Below, piece after piece: positions 1 through 11,530 of a stretch of 64,000 nt of DNA (position 1 is the stretch's first letter; each line of letters opens with the position of its first letter). The stretch covers positions 2,539,607 through 2,603,606 of the forward strand of contig NOKP01000004.1 of assembly GCA_002682825.1 (NCBI GenBank), written 5' to 3'. The notes under the pieces are model-generated. The model saw only the letters and a list, made by a program, of their open reading frames with translations. It was not told where the DNA came from and made no database searches. The position numbers and the translations under genes are program-made. This DNA comes from Neonectria sp. B-13. Lineage: Eukaryota > Ascomycota > Sordariomycetes > Hypocreales > Nectriaceae.

Positions 1-550
1 CGGATACGGCCGAGCTGACGGCTGCATACAGCGGGTTGGTGAACTGGAAGTCGATGGCGAGATGGACTTGGGTCGAGGGCGAAGGCAGGCCGGCGAGCTC
101 CTTGACCGACCACCGCGTCACCAGACTCCGAAAGACGGCCGAGGCATCGGGGCCCCCAGCGCCGGGCTGGGTCGAACCGCTGACTGCCTCGACGGAGACA
201 CCGGGGACGCAGCGCAGGCGGCTGGTGAAGACCTCGTCGAAGCCGCCCCAGCCGACGTGCAGGTCCGCGAGGGTGGGCCAGCGGCGGCCGGCGGCGTCGG
301 GGTCGGACCATCGGGTGACGCGGGAGCGGGAGCAGTAGGGCACAAACTGCACGTACGAGTCGACGTCGGCGATGAGGTCGTAGAGCGGCGCCGGGGCGTA
401 GGGTAGCGTGCGGGTCGCGGTGAGGCTCTGGGTCGTCGGCGACGAGCCTGGGAGGCTGAAGAAGGGCCGGGAGAGCGTCGCGGTGCGGGTGGCCGAGCTG
501 GTGATGCGCCATGCGACGGCGCGCGGCCGCGTGACGAGGTGGAGGGCCAT
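1..550 (-). CDS. COQ10: Coenzyme Q-binding protein COQ10 (START domain), 3' part cut by window edge
   Basis: Reads from the ATG at 550 down to the window edge (183 codons, no intron needed), so the C-terminus is missing. The first ~40 residues are rich in Arg, Ser and Thr with almost no acidic residues, as in a mitochondrial targeting sequence. From about residue 48 the START/polyketide-cyclase-like fold begins: YAPAPLYDLIADVDSYVQFV, then YCSRSRV, and later AIDFQFTNPLYAAVSS, which are hallmark COQ10 segments. In this family the protein binds coenzyme Q in the mitochondrial inner membrane/matrix and supports its use in respiration (family knowledge). The central part carries a Gly/Pro/Ser-rich insertion (about residues 125-145). 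Divergent from the AP-3 delta gene, with 552 bp between the starts. Confidence 0.85.
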   Translation of the reverse strand, partial: MALHLVTRPRAVAWRITSSATRTATLSRPFFSLPGSSPTTQSLTATRTLPYAPAPLYDLIADVDSYVQFVPYCSRSRVTRWSDPDAAGRRWPTLADLHVGWGGFDEVFTSRLRCVPGVSVEAVSGSTQPGAGGPDASAVFRSLVTRWSVKELAGLPSPSTQVHLAIDFQFTNPLYAAVSSAVS

Positions 551-1102
551 TGGAGGCGGTGGGAGGGCCAACGGATCAGAGGATTAACACAAGAACTCTT
601 CCCATGGCATTGGAGGGTTGGCGTATGCTCCGCAGGGGAGCTTGGCGAAAAGAGAGGACGAAGGCGTTGGTGTTGAGGCTCTGTTGAAGAAGTGGAAAGA
701 CACCCATCCCACCACCACACACTAACGCTGTAGAACGTCCGGGTGGGGTCCACTATTGCACCCCCTGTAATGGCGCGCTGATCGCAGGACGTCCAGCGCC
801 TGAGGGCCTGGTGGGGGTCCCCTCTGGTGCTCGGGCCGTCTTGCTCGCCGAGTTGAGGGTGGTGATTCCGTCATGGCCCAAGGTCGCCCATCTCTTCCAA
901 CCACCATCTCGCTGTCTCATCACGACGACGCCGAACCCCGCCGTTCAACGCCCCGAACACACAGCATGCGCCGACCCACCTCGCCGCGACGGACCCCCGA
1001 AAGACGCTGACGATCGCCCTCTTTTCCTTCCCCCCTCCTCTCTCCTCCGTCCACACCGCGATCTCGTAGCGGTCCGCCCCACGTGGGGCATCCGCAGGCA
1101 TC
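551..1102. promoter_or_regulatory. Shared intergenic region between COQ10 and APL5
   Basis: 552 bp between two divergent starts; it must hold both promoters and both 5' leaders. Pyrimidine-rich stretch at about 1016-1050 on the + strand, typical of fungal leaders. No recognised transcription-factor site and no convincing ORF. Confidence 0.5.
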
Positions 1103-4100
1103 ATGTAGGGAGCTTCGACGGTGGTACTTCCGCCCGGCCATGATCCGGCGCTGACGGGTGCGCAGGTTCGAAAAGTCGCTGTACGACCTCATCAGGGGGC
1201 TCCGGAACCACAAGGGCGATGAGAAGGAATATATCCAAAAGAGCCTCAAGGAGTGCCGCGCGGAGGTTCGCGGCCAGGACATGGGTTAGTTCGACCGATA
1301 CTGTCTGGAGCCGCCCCTGAAGCTATGATTTTCGTTTGGCAAGCTGCCCTGGGGGCTTGCGAGGCTTCTGGGTGTTTTCGTCCATGTCTCCGGTTGCTAA
1401 CGCGTTGCGCTGCTAGATCTAAAGGCGACGGCGCTGCTGAAGCTCATCTACCTGGAGATGGTCGGCCATGACATGTCGTGGGCCTCGTTCCATGTGCTCG
1501 AGGTCATGTCATCGCCCAAGTACCACCAGAAGCGAGTGGGATATCTGGGCGCAGTCCAGAGCTTTCGGCCGGACACCGAGGTCCTGATGCTGGCTACCAA
1601 CCTGCTCAAGAAGGTTCGCGGATGAAAGCCTGTCATCCTTCTGCTGCCCTCACATCTAACGCTCTCGTGCCTAGGACCTCGGGTCGACCGCGCCCACTGT
1701 CATCTCCCTTCCCGTCGCGACCCTCCCCCACGTCATCACGCCGTCCCTGGCGCTCTCGACTCTGGCCGACTTGCTGCCGCGACTGAGCCACAGCCATTCG
1801 AACATCCGGAAGAAGACGCTGGTGACGCTGTACCGGCTCGCTCTCGTGTACCCCGAAGCCCTGCGCGCGGCATGGCCCAAGATCAAGGAGCGCCTGATGG
1901 ACCCCGATGAAGACCCCAGCGTCACGGCAGCGATCGTCAATGTGGTCTGCGAGCTGGGCTGGCGCAGGCCTCATGATTTCCTCCCCCTTGCTCCCCGGCT
2001 GTTCGAGCTGTTGGTGGATGGTGGTAATAACTGGATGGCCATCAAACTCATCAAGCTGGTTGGTAATGCCTTAGACAACTTGCGATCTTACGAGACTAAC
2101 GTTGGTCTAGTTTGCAACCCTGACACCCCTGGAGCCTCGCCTTGTGAGGAAGCTACTGCCCCCCCTCACAAACATAATTCGGACCACTCCGGCTATGTCA
2201 TTGCTGTACGAGTGTATCAACGGCATTATCCAGGGCGGAATTCTTGGGAATGCCGATGATGTGTCGGGAACTGATGAGATTGCGACGTTGTGTGTCAACA
2301 AGCTGCGAGGCATGGTAATGATTGATGGAGACCCCAATCGTAAGTCGAAGATACCGTCCAGTTGTCATAAGGAACGAACTGACCTTTCAAGTCAAATATG
2401 TTGCATTGCTGGCATTTAACAAGATCGTCATCACCCACCCCTATCTTGTGTCACAGCAGGAGGACGTCATTTTGGAGTGCATCGACAGCTCTGACATCAC
2501 TATTCGAATACAGGCCCTGGACCTTGTTCAGGGCATGGTCACTGGAGACAACTTGATGTCCATCGTGAGCCGCCTCATGAAGCAGCTTAAGACCTCGATG
2601 CCTGTGCGAGACAGGCAACAAGCAGGAACTCCTCCGGTGGAACCTAGCGATTCGGATACTGACAACTCGTTCGCAGAGTCTGGAGCAGCCATGAACTCCG
2701 GCCAAGCGCCTCTTCCGGATGACTACCGAATCGATGTTATCGGAAGGATCCTGGCCATGTGTGCAAAGGACAACTATTCTAGCGTATTGGACTTTGACTG
2801 GTATATTGACGTCCTGACCCAGCTCGTTCGCATGGCCCCTGTTACTCGCAGGGTCGACGTCGACTCGGGCTTCGCATCGAGGCCGCGTGGCGACGTGTCA
2901 GAGAGGATCGGAGACGAGCTGCGCAACATTGCCGTCAAGGTTCGAGCTATGAGACCCGCGGCAGTCAGAGCCTCAGAGGATATCTTGAATCAGCTGAACG
3001 CGGACACGCCCCCTGGATATTCCATCACATCAGGGGCGCTAAAGTCGGTAGCTTGGATCATGGGAGAATACGCACCGCAGCTTCCCGCACCGGACGACAA
3101 CCTGAACAGCCTGTTGCAGCTCATTCCCCGGACGACGAACCCCGAAGTGATCACAACGACGCTCCAGGCAGTCACCAAGATCTTCGCAACCATAGTTGGG
3201 GATGAGATGGAACAATGGACAGCCGAAAGGAAGTCAAGGGTATCACTGCTCATGGCTCGTATCATCCACGTCTTTGAGCCTCTGCAACTGAACCCAAGCC
3301 TCGAGGTTCAAGAGCGAGCCGTTGAGTTTACAGAGCTGCTGAAACTCACATCGGAGGCGGCTTCTGGTCAGCCTGCTTCTACCGACGAGGTCCAGCAAGA
3401 TCCTCCGCTGCTCCTCACCCAGGCAATCCCATCCCTCTTCAACGGCTGGGAACTCAACTCGGTGGCCAAGGGAGCCCAGCACAACGTCCCGGTGCCAGAG
3501 GGACTCGACCTGGACGAACCGATTCATGCAAACCTCGTTAAGCTCTTGTCTGAGGCGGACTCGGTCGCCCTGGCAGGGGACGACTCGGATGACTTTGAGG
3601 TGTACTACCATCAGCGACCACCTCCAACGAGCATCGATTCATCTGCGCCGGCCATTAATAAACTGGTTGAGCCGGTAGAGGATTACGTCGGCTCGTATCA
3701 GCAAGCCACCGAGGATAGTTACCTGGACGCCGACATTGTTGCTCGAAGAAAGGCGGAGCGTCTTGAGCGAAACAAGGACGATCCGTTCTACATTCCCAGC
3801 AAAAGCGCCACTCCTCAAACTTCGACCCCTATTCACAACATTCTCCATAACAGCAACGGCCCTGACCTTGACATTGACGCTATACCGATAATGCAGTTGG
3901 ATCTCGACAAGGTTGGGAGCTCTACGCCGCCACAGCAATATCAACAGGAACAGCCGCGACCACAAGCACGTCCCCGACAGAGGGTCGTCATCGCCGCCGA
4001 CGAGACACTCGAGGGCAGCGACGGCGGGCGCACGTACGACTCGGAGAACAACTCGGACAGCTTCACCAAGACCAAAGCGCGCAAGCTCAAGCAGTCCCTG

Positions 4101-4526
4101 CTGAAGGTCGACTCCAGCAACATCCGATCTTTCAACCTCGAGGGCCAGCCGACGGAGGGCAGCTTTGAACATGAGCGCCAGCAGCGCGAGGAAGCCGAGA
4201 TGCAGCAGGCCATGAAGGAGGTCGAGCGCCTCCGCCTCGAGATGCAGCGCGCCAACGAGCGCATCCAGGTCGCGCAGGGCGTCGACGCCGAGGGCACCGT
4301 CGTCAAGAAGAAAAAGAAGACCAAGAAGGTCGCGCCCGACGGCGACGAGCCCAAGAAGACCAAGAAGAAGAAGAAGGCCAGCGTCGCACTGCTAGATGAG
4401 CCTGCCGATGAGGGAAGTGCAGCGGGCATCGACACGTCGGTCGGAGGTGCCTCGGCCGACGTGGTTGTTGCTAAGAAGAAGAAGAAGAAGAAGAGGCAAC
4501 CGGCTCTGATAGAAGACGCAACCTAG
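1103..4526 (+). CDS. APL5: AP-3 adaptor complex subunit delta
   Basis: Large subunit of the AP-3 coat that carries cargo from Golgi/endosome to the vacuole. Exons: 1103-1104, 1166-1284, 1417-1613, 1675-2058, 2111-2339, 2392-4526; predicted 1021 aa. The adaptin solenoid fills roughly residues 1-600 (LIRGLRNHKGDEKEYIQ, ALLKLIYLEMVGHDMSWASF, ELGWRRPHDFLPLAPRLFEL, ECIDSSDITIRIQALDLVQG). The C-terminal tail is disordered, with a coiled-coil segment (QQREEAEMQQAMKEVERLRL) and three lysine runs in the last ~100 residues. Start choice: in the frame of FEKSLYDL there is a TGA at 1152-1154 and no ATG before TTC at 1167, so the initiator must be spliced on. The best solution is AT (1103-1104) + G (1166), giving MFEKSLYDL, which aligns with the MFDKNL start region of animal delta-adaptin. 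That first intron has a weak GTAGGG donor but a good CTGAC branch site at 1151-1155. Exons 2-6 are well supported by frame continuity; the first 2 nt are inference. Confidence 0.9.
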
Positions 4527-5188
4527 CGAAGCCAGTTGATAGCCACGGTAGAGCATATCTAGCACAGCATTTCTAGTATAGCAACACGATACCCTCAAAG
4601 TCAGGGCAGGAGAAGGGAATAAACAGAAGGCACTAATCAAACCCGTTCTCCAACTGCTGTCGACCTTCTAACAGTGATCGTTGCTGTGTATGTATTTTGA
4701 ATTTGATTTGATTTTCACTGGCCTATCAACACCTACACCCATTCCCTCCAAACCCTTATATCCCTCCTCCATCCCATTTATTTCCCCACCGTATTCCATC
4801 CAAGTCGCGAAGAGAAGGGGGAAGTCGAAGGCAAAAAGGACTCGGGACAGCCAAAAGAAATCTCAAAAAAGAACAAAAAAGACAGAAACCAACAACTAGC
4901 TCAAACCAACTCGGAATCGCCGCCATCTCGTGATACAGCACCAGTACAAAAAACCACAAAAAAAGTACACCCGCAGTTCTTTTTGGCTTCATGCCCCATT
5001 AACACGTACACATGATGATAGATAGCCCACGCAAAGAAAAGGGGCTTTCGCTACCAAAGCCCCTTTCCCTCAACCCTTTCCCATTCCTTGCCGTCCCTGT
5101 CTTCACTCATATGCCATGCGCCACAACGCATGCGATACCACATCCACATGGAAGCTCATTTTCCACCTACCTCATCCTCGTCATCGCA
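4527..5188. other. 3' flanks of convergent genes APL5 and RhoGAP
   Basis: 662 bp between two convergent stop codons. T-rich then A-rich tracts (for example runs of A at 4863-4880 and 4948-4965), consistent with 3' untranslated and polyadenylation sequence for both genes. No gene seen. Confidence 0.5.
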
Positions 5189-7874
5189 TTATTCCATGGG
5201 CGGGTCTTCAAGCGTGACACCACGCCCGGGTGATTCTGACGGTGGCGTGGCAGGGACTCGCTTGCCGCCGACGAATCGTGCCGTGGTACGTCCAAGGCTC
5301 TCGCGTTTCTCAGCAAGGGCGTCTGCTTCGGGTGTCTTGCCTGCTTCAGAGCCGTTTACTGGCTCTGCGCCATCGGGACCGGGAACCTCGAGGCTGTGTC
5401 GCTTGGTGAGGCTGCCGAGGCTACCGAGACTGCTACGTTGTCGGTCCGCCGCTGAGGTCGGGCTTGTCTGGATGGGGAATCGCGTCTCAGGTCCGCCAGT
5501 GCTGCGGTCTCGTCGGTGACCACGGGGGCTTGGCGCGGGACTCTTGTCTCGGCCACGGGTCGCATTGGCCTTCTCGAGTAGAGCCCTATTCCGTTCTTCC
5601 ATGAGGGCCTTGCGATTGCTTTCGTCGGTGCTGATTGCGCGGGGGCGGTTGGCGGTGACTGAGGAGGAGTGGTTCAGTGAGGACATGCGCTTGAGTGCGC
5701 TGAAAATGGCGTCCTTGTGGGCGAAGAGGTCCCGGACCAATCGGTAAGAGTGCCTCTCCTCTAGGGTAAGAGATGTCTCTGCCCGTGGGCGCAGGACACA
5801 CGGCGCAAGGAAGGCAGCAAGAGACGAGACGTAGCCTTCATCAGCTGAGGTGAGGTCGATGAGGCGGGTAAAGTGGTTCATGCAGGCGTCGAGAGTAGCA
5901 ATGTTGGTGAGCCGGAGTTGCGAGAGCGTCTGTTGCAGAACAGCAATGCGCGACGCTTCAGAAGAGTCGGCGGTACTGGTTGAGTAGATTGTGCGGATGA
6001 TTTCGTAGACGTGGGAAGAGACAAGTGAATCTAGATGAACAATGTTAGTGGCCACATATCTAGGGCTGCAAGTTGACCATGGTAAGCTTACCGGGGAGTT
6101 CCAGGAGGTAGATTTTGAGAAGACTGGCAACCGTGGGGATGTCGAATTCCTCGAATACTTCGGGAGAAATGAGCTTGCCGTCGTTGACCTTGGCACGCAG
6201 GCGATGGGTCTGGGGGAGGGGAACATCGACCAGCCAGACGTTCCTCCTTGCCTCATCACCTTCGAGGTCGGGGTAGTGGTGGTCAAGATAAGTCAGGATG
6301 GTGGTGACAATGACGGGGACGCGCTTCTTGTCAGCCCTGGCGCGAGCCTCGAGGTCGATACCAAAGGTCTGTTCGTCAACCTTGTTGTAGTAGTTCTCGT
6401 AGACAATCACCTTGGGGATGAAACTTCCCGTGCGGTAGTTCTCGAGCAGGTAGCGTAGATCGCTCTGAGGTTGGATCGTCTCCTGGAACAGCATCATCTG
6501 GTCAACGGAGGACTGCAGGCTAGGGATGACGTTGCCGATGGTGCCTGAGAAGTCCAGGATGACCGTCTTGACGGCCTTGAGGCGGTCGAGCTCGCAGCGC
6601 TCGAGGAACGAAAGGTGGAGGAAGATGGCCTCCTCGAGGTCGCAGCGCAGCTCGTCGAGCTTGCGGACACCGGCCTTGTACTTGTCATCGGCCTCGCGGG
6701 CCTCACGCTGCATGCGCTGGCTGGGAGTCTCGTTGGGGTGGGGGTTGCTGAGGACGTTCCAGCCGGAAAGGTATTCGCTGACGGTGCCGACAACAGGGGA
6801 GTCGCCGCCTTCAGAGCCTGAAGCGGGCATGGAGAACGTGCGGCCGATCGCCTTCTTCTCGGGGACGCCGGCGAGTTGGAAGGCCTTGGGCCGCCACTGG
6901 TAGAACATTTTGGAGCTGTTGGCGAAGGTGTTGCCGACGTTGCCGATGAGGCGGAGGAACCCGTTAGAAATGAGATCCTGACCGATGCGCTCGGCATAGC
7001 TGACGCTGGAGGTGCCCATGCTTCGCTGGAGGTATTCGACGATGTCGGAACCGGCCGAGGTGTTGAGGTAAGTGCCGAGAATGGGGACCTTGGTTTCGCC
7101 CACCTTGATGGTGGAGAGCATGTGAGAAAGAATCTTCTTCATCTGTTCAGGCTGGTAGACATCATCGCCAACCTCGTACAGCTCCTCCTCCTCCCTCTTC
7201 TCCTCCTCTTCTTGAGGCTGAACCTTGATCTCGGGGATGGTCTGGTTAGGCTTGGGGCTGATCTCGGGGTCCTGGAAGGCGAGTTTGTTCTCCTCCTCAA
7301 TGTCCTCGACTAAGCGGCACTTGTTGAAGTAGACGCCGCGCAGCTTCTTGACGGCCTCAGCTTGGCGATCGTGGCCCTTGATGCGAACCTGGAGCTCATC
7401 CTGAGAATCTTGGATGCGGGCCTCGTGGGCGTCGCACCAGCGAGAGAAGGGGTTGACAACAAGGTCGCGGATGCTTTGGGCAATGCGGTGATGGTTGCGG
7501 GAGGCATCTTGCATCTCGTTGCGCATGCCATCGAAGGCCTAAATTTTCCGTTCCCGTAAGCAGAGGTCGATGAGGGCGCAGTGGCGCACGAGCGCGATAA
7601 GAGCCGCGGAGGGACAGAGGAGACAGGGTGAGAATGGCGAGCTTACCTTGCGGACAGTGGCACCGTCATCGCGAGTGAAGCCACCCACGATCTTGTCGGC
7701 GTTAGGGGCGATGTCGCTGAGGCGCTGGCCGTACGTCTCCTCGGCCTCAGCGCGCAACCGGGCGATGGTGAGGACCTGTCGGTTCTCGAGGACGCCCTGT
7801 TGGAGCTTGCCAAACAGGACGCCTAGTCCCGCGGCATAGTCGGTCGACCAGAAGGAATCAGCGAACCCCGGCAT
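5189..7874 (-). CDS. F-BAR / DEP / RhoGAP protein (Rgd2/Rga8 type)
   Basis: Exons on the minus strand: 7874-7647, 7538-6092, 6030-5189; predicted 838 aa. Order of parts: F-BAR/FCH domain from residue 1 (FADSFWSTDYAAGLGVLFGK, then a coiled-coil stretch continuing into exon 2), DEP domain at about 205-305 (KVPILGTYLN, AGSDIVEYLQRSM, LISNGFLRLIGNVGNTF), a second coiled-coil part, a RhoGAP domain at about 455-650 (TYLDHHYPDL, VFEEFDIPTVASLLKIYLLE, DSLVSSHVYEIIRTIYS), and a basic, Ser/Pro-rich tail to residue 838. This architecture is that of yeast Rgd2 and fission-yeast Rga8, membrane-binding regulators of Cdc42/Rho-family GTPases in polar growth. The second intron is supported because splicing joins LLELP to DSLVSS without a break. 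The position where RhoGAP domains normally carry the arginine finger (FRVSG-type) reads WLVDVPL here, so catalysis may be atypical. Family membership is clear; the GTPase target is unknown. Confidence 0.85.
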
Positions 7875-8718
7875 GATGGCCTGCCTTCTCTCTCTCCAGC
7901 CCCGTCAATGTTCGGTCGAGGTCGCTTTCGTTGTGCCGTGGTAAGGACAGAGGGGTTGCTGCGCGCAGCGGTGACAGAGAAGTGCGTGGTAGCGGCGGCC
8001 GTAATCGTAGTCGTGATAGCTTGCTACGTTCGTCGCGGCCGTTGCTGTTGTAGGCCGTAGATCGTCGTTGTTTGAGGGGGAGTGTAGGCTGGTCGGTGGG
8101 TGGTGTCTCCAGTCGTCGGTGTTGCTGCTGCGTGTCTCTCTGTCGTAGGGAGTAGATTTGGAGTACGAAGTACCGGCTACAGCAGATGCAGGGGCAAGCA
8201 CTGTGTGTCAGGGACCAAGTCACCAGGCGCTACGCGGGCTCGCTGGCTGACTGGCTTGGCAGGACAAGGCTGAACGACGGGTCGGAGTCGGCGACAGGCG
8301 GCTTGCGACCGGATTGGATTGGACTGGGTTGGGCTGAACGGGGTGGGTGGATCGTAGACCCGTGCAGCGTGGACAGTGAAGGAGGAACAACGAGATCAGG
8401 TTGGCTAGAGGGTGACGACGGTTTGCGGAGCCAATACGAAGAGGACGGGGACCTAGCAAATCAACTAGGTGCTTAGGTAGGCGAGTCTCTTGCTGTTGTT
8501 CTGATTGTTCGGGGTTCGTCTCGTCTGGTGTTGGTGCTGATGCTGCTGAAGCAGGGTGGCTGGGGGCCAAAAAATGGATGGATGGATCTAGACTTTGAGG
8601 GAGGAGATGACGGGAGGGAAGGCCGGGCGCGGGAGAGACCCTGTGGCGCCGGTGAAACCTTTTCAGGAATAAGAAAAATAGATGGAGGCAAAAAAGCAAA
8701 AGGAACGACAATGAAGTC

Positions 8719-8724
<6 letters not shown>

Positions 8725-8759
<35 letters not shown>
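8725..8759. repeat. (AG)n microsatellite
   Basis: Uninterrupted AG dinucleotide run of about 35 bp, preceded by AGAGAAAG. Lies in the long leader/promoter region of the RhoGAP gene. Confidence 0.95.
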
Positions 8760-9840
8760 CTCTCGTCGATTGAGAGAGTCGGCGACTAGTGAACTACGTG
8801 TGCGATGTGTGCGTGTGCGTGTGTACCATGTATCAAAGGGAAACAATCCAGGTCCATGCGAGTGTGACATGGGGGAGACGGGACGAATTGGAAGGAGGAA
8901 CCTAATGAGGAAAGGAGGAAGGTAGGAGAGGAGACAAGACGGCCACCGTCTGTCTGTCTTGCCTTCCGTATTACAATGGAAGGATGGACGACTCGAACAT
9001 CTCAATTGATTGCATGTGCCACTGCTTTCAACAGGTACCCGTTCGTTCCCTCTGTGTTCGTGCTACTACCCACGCAACGAAGTACCACTGAATGAGCACG
9101 AACTAGTACGAAGTAATAGTCCACCAAATCGCCTCCAGCTGTCAAACCGACGCTCCTGTCAGTTCCTCTCCACTTCTTTTCCCAGACCTGGAGGCCGCGG
9201 GTGATGCTGGGGCTGGAAGCAAGACCTTGTCCGCCGCCACTGAAGAAGAGACGAACGCGACAGCGCCCTCACCAGCTAATCTTAAGCCGCTGACTGCGTG
9301 TCACTTCACCACCATTCGTACCCAATCTGTCGCTGTCCGCGTACCCCGTCCTCCGTACGTACGAATAGTTGTGTGCGGATACGCTTGTCGTTAATTACCG
9401 ACCTCCGTGGTTCCAATCAGCGACGTCTCAGCACCTGCATACCGGGCTTCATCAATGATGAGAGCCGTCAGCGGGCTTCACTCATCCTTCACCCACCCAA
9501 ACTCAATATCCGTTCTCCGTGCCTGCTATTTTTACAGTACACAGGACCTGGGTGCCGAGCAACTTGACTTTTGTTCCACACAAGGAGAAGCTTTGCAAGG
9601 GACGGAAAAAGAACGAAGCAGGGCTCCCGCACATTGACTTGGCTCGCGCTCTGTTTCAGAGAGACAAGGGGCACGTCCAAGACACATTCAACTTGGGGAA
9701 ACTGACCACTCGTTAATCAAGTGCATCGTAACGGCAAGCGAGGAGTTAGGTACGCATGAGACAGGGAATCAAAGTACCCAACTCCACACTCGGGGCGTAG
9801 TAGGTACATGCGCCAAGAGCTTAGCTCTCACTGTCAATGC

Positions 9841-9996
9841 CGGCCGTTTTGGGATTCCCGTTTTGGAACTCCTGTTTTGGGAAGCTCCGTTTTGAACACC
9901 ACCGTTTAGGCCATGGCCGTCTAATCGCCACCGTTTAATTCACCACCGTTGTGGGGTCACCGTTCGAGCCTCCATTTTAATCACGGCCGTTTCGCC
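9841..9996. repeat. Degenerate ~14.5-bp tandem array, unit like CACCGTTTTGNNNN
   Basis: The core CCGTTTT (with variants CTGTTTT, CCGTCTA, CCATTTT) recurs in phase. The G of the core is at 9846, 9860, 9874, 9889, 9904, 9919, 9933, 9948, 9962 and 9989, with a variant unit at about 9974, so the spacing is 14 or 15 bp almost throughout. About 11 units, none identical. The unit is not a multiple of 3 and the array lies outside genes. Confidence 0.8.
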
Positions 9997-10213
9997 ATTA
10001 CTGACTGCGGTCACTGCTCCAGAAAAGGGACTTGGGGACTCATTTGCAAACTCCAGAACAGCTCCAACCACTGTAAGCGATATCACTTATACCCCTGCTA
10101 AAACACCTCTATCTATGTATTAAAAGTGAAGTGTAGAATTCATGGAGAGAAACAAACATAGTCATGGAGTGAAACCCCATGTCAACATCGACTTCTCTTG
10201 CCTCCTGCCCTGC

Positions 10214-11530
10214 TCAGTCCCCACTCCCAGCGCATTCGAAGCAGTCGATGTCGTAGTAAGCTTGGGTTAGGCCGTAAGCCGTCGAAACAGCCAAGTCGCT
10301 GACAGAGACACTGTATAACCAACATGTCCCGGCGACAAGGCTTTCATTGTCCGTCAAATGGAATGCTACGCATCCACTCGTCTGTCGACAGGTTTCGGCG
10401 CACAACTCCAACGTCGTTTGGCTGATGCCGTTACCGATGAAGCGACCCGATGCTTGTTGAGCAGCTCCCCTGAGGGCACACGACTTTCCTGTCGGCGTGG
10501 ATGGAACTCGCGTACAGCGCGGAGAATACGGCACCAAGCTGAGATCGTCGATGAAGAAGGTTGAGCGCCAAGCATCTGTGCAGTAGAACCCGATCGCAAA
10601 ATTCATTGTGTCAGAAGTTGCCGTCAGAAGTGCATACTGTTTGCTCCAGGTAGCTACTGCTGCACCTGAAGCAACATCGTCGAAGGAGACACCGTCAACT
10701 ATGAACGACCGCCGTGGCTTACCACTCCCAACAAATTCAAGCCTCATGCTGAGATATGCTGAAAAGAGGTATCTCCGGCCAGGCTCTAGGTTGTGAATGG
10801 TCTGTTGTAGGTACTTGGCAGTGTTGCCTAGGTTGTAGAATGATCTAAAGGACTTAATGAGCGTCTGGGACCGAATTCAGCGGAACCCAACTTACAGGAA
10901 ATGATTCCCAGAAGCTGGGACGAGCACCTTTGAACCGAGGGTATACGATCTGACAATAGATCCAGGAGAGTCTACCGTCCAGGGCGCCGGGTCGAATTCA
11001 TTGGCGTTGCAGATATTCTCAAAGCCGGGGTTCCGGATCAGGTTGTCTCCGTTTTCCGGTTCAACGCATGGAGGAGCGGCGCTCGTTGTAGATATCGTCG
11101 CATCAGACGTGATAGCAGTAGACGTGATATCAACGGTTGTAATGGTCGAAGTATCTGCTGAGAGCGATGCTGATGTCTCAGTGGACATTTGGGAGCTACT
11201 CAGGATAGTGCTGCTCTCGTCCTGGGAGGAAGAGGTCGTTTCAAGCGTCGACATTGTAGAGCCCGACGAGAGGGATGACTGCTCTTCGGTCTGAGTAGTG
11301 GCGGTCTCAGATGAGGAAGTCTCAATGGACTGGGAGGTAGAGGTCGTCTCAATCGTCAAAGTTGTAGAATCTTCAGTCTGATCTTCCGTCTGAGTTGTGG
11401 TGCTCTCAGATGAGGATGTCTCAACCGGTTTAGTTGACAGTGATGTCAATCCAGTGGGTTTGCATGGCCCTGCGTGGACGCCTGCAAGGACGACTGCCGC
11501 CAAGATGGCAGCAATGGATCTTGGCAACAT
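10214..11530 (-). CDS. Secreted Ser/Thr-rich protein with NPGFE-type domain and PAN/Apple-like cysteine region
   Basis: Exons 11530-10896 and 10844-10214 (intron 51 bp, GTAAGT donor); predicted 421 aa. Residues 1-20 (MLPRSIAAILAAVVLAGVHA) are a clear signal peptide. Residues ~25-150 are an imperfect Ser/Thr repeat (units like STTTQTEDQ and ETSSSE), expected to be heavily O-glycosylated. Next comes a beta-sandwich-like region starting NLIRNPGFE and running through WTVDSPGSIV and FSAYLSMRLEFVGSGKPR to FFIDDLSLVPY, which looks like a galactose-binding/CBM-type fold. The last ~75 residues have a cysteine pattern (CALRG, LELCAETCRQTSGCVAFHL, GTCWLY) typical of PAN/Apple modules. Likely extracellular or wall-associated and perhaps carbohydrate-binding; no enzyme motif is seen. 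It sits in a gene-poor stretch. The exact function is unknown. Confidence 0.75.

Larger units (their letters stand above)
7875..10213. other. 2.3-kb non-coding stretch upstream of the RhoGAP gene
   Basis: Holds the long leader/promoter of the RhoGAP gene and low-complexity sequence. Contains an (AG)n microsatellite at 8725-8759, TACGAAGTA sites at 8164-8172 and 9107-9115, and a degenerate tandem array at 9841-9996. The open frames here (one of 261 codons on the minus strand at 8220-9005) are compositionally biased and resemble no protein family. Confidence 0.6.

Noticed and set aside
118..753. 211-codon frame on the minus strand
   Set aside because: Overlaps COQ10 in another frame; its Pro/Ser/Arg composition is a shadow of GC-rich coding sequence.
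8220..9005. 261-codon minus-strand frame including a Leu/Ser run
   Set aside because: The Leu/Ser run is only the translation of the AG microsatellite; the rest is low-complexity and matches no family.
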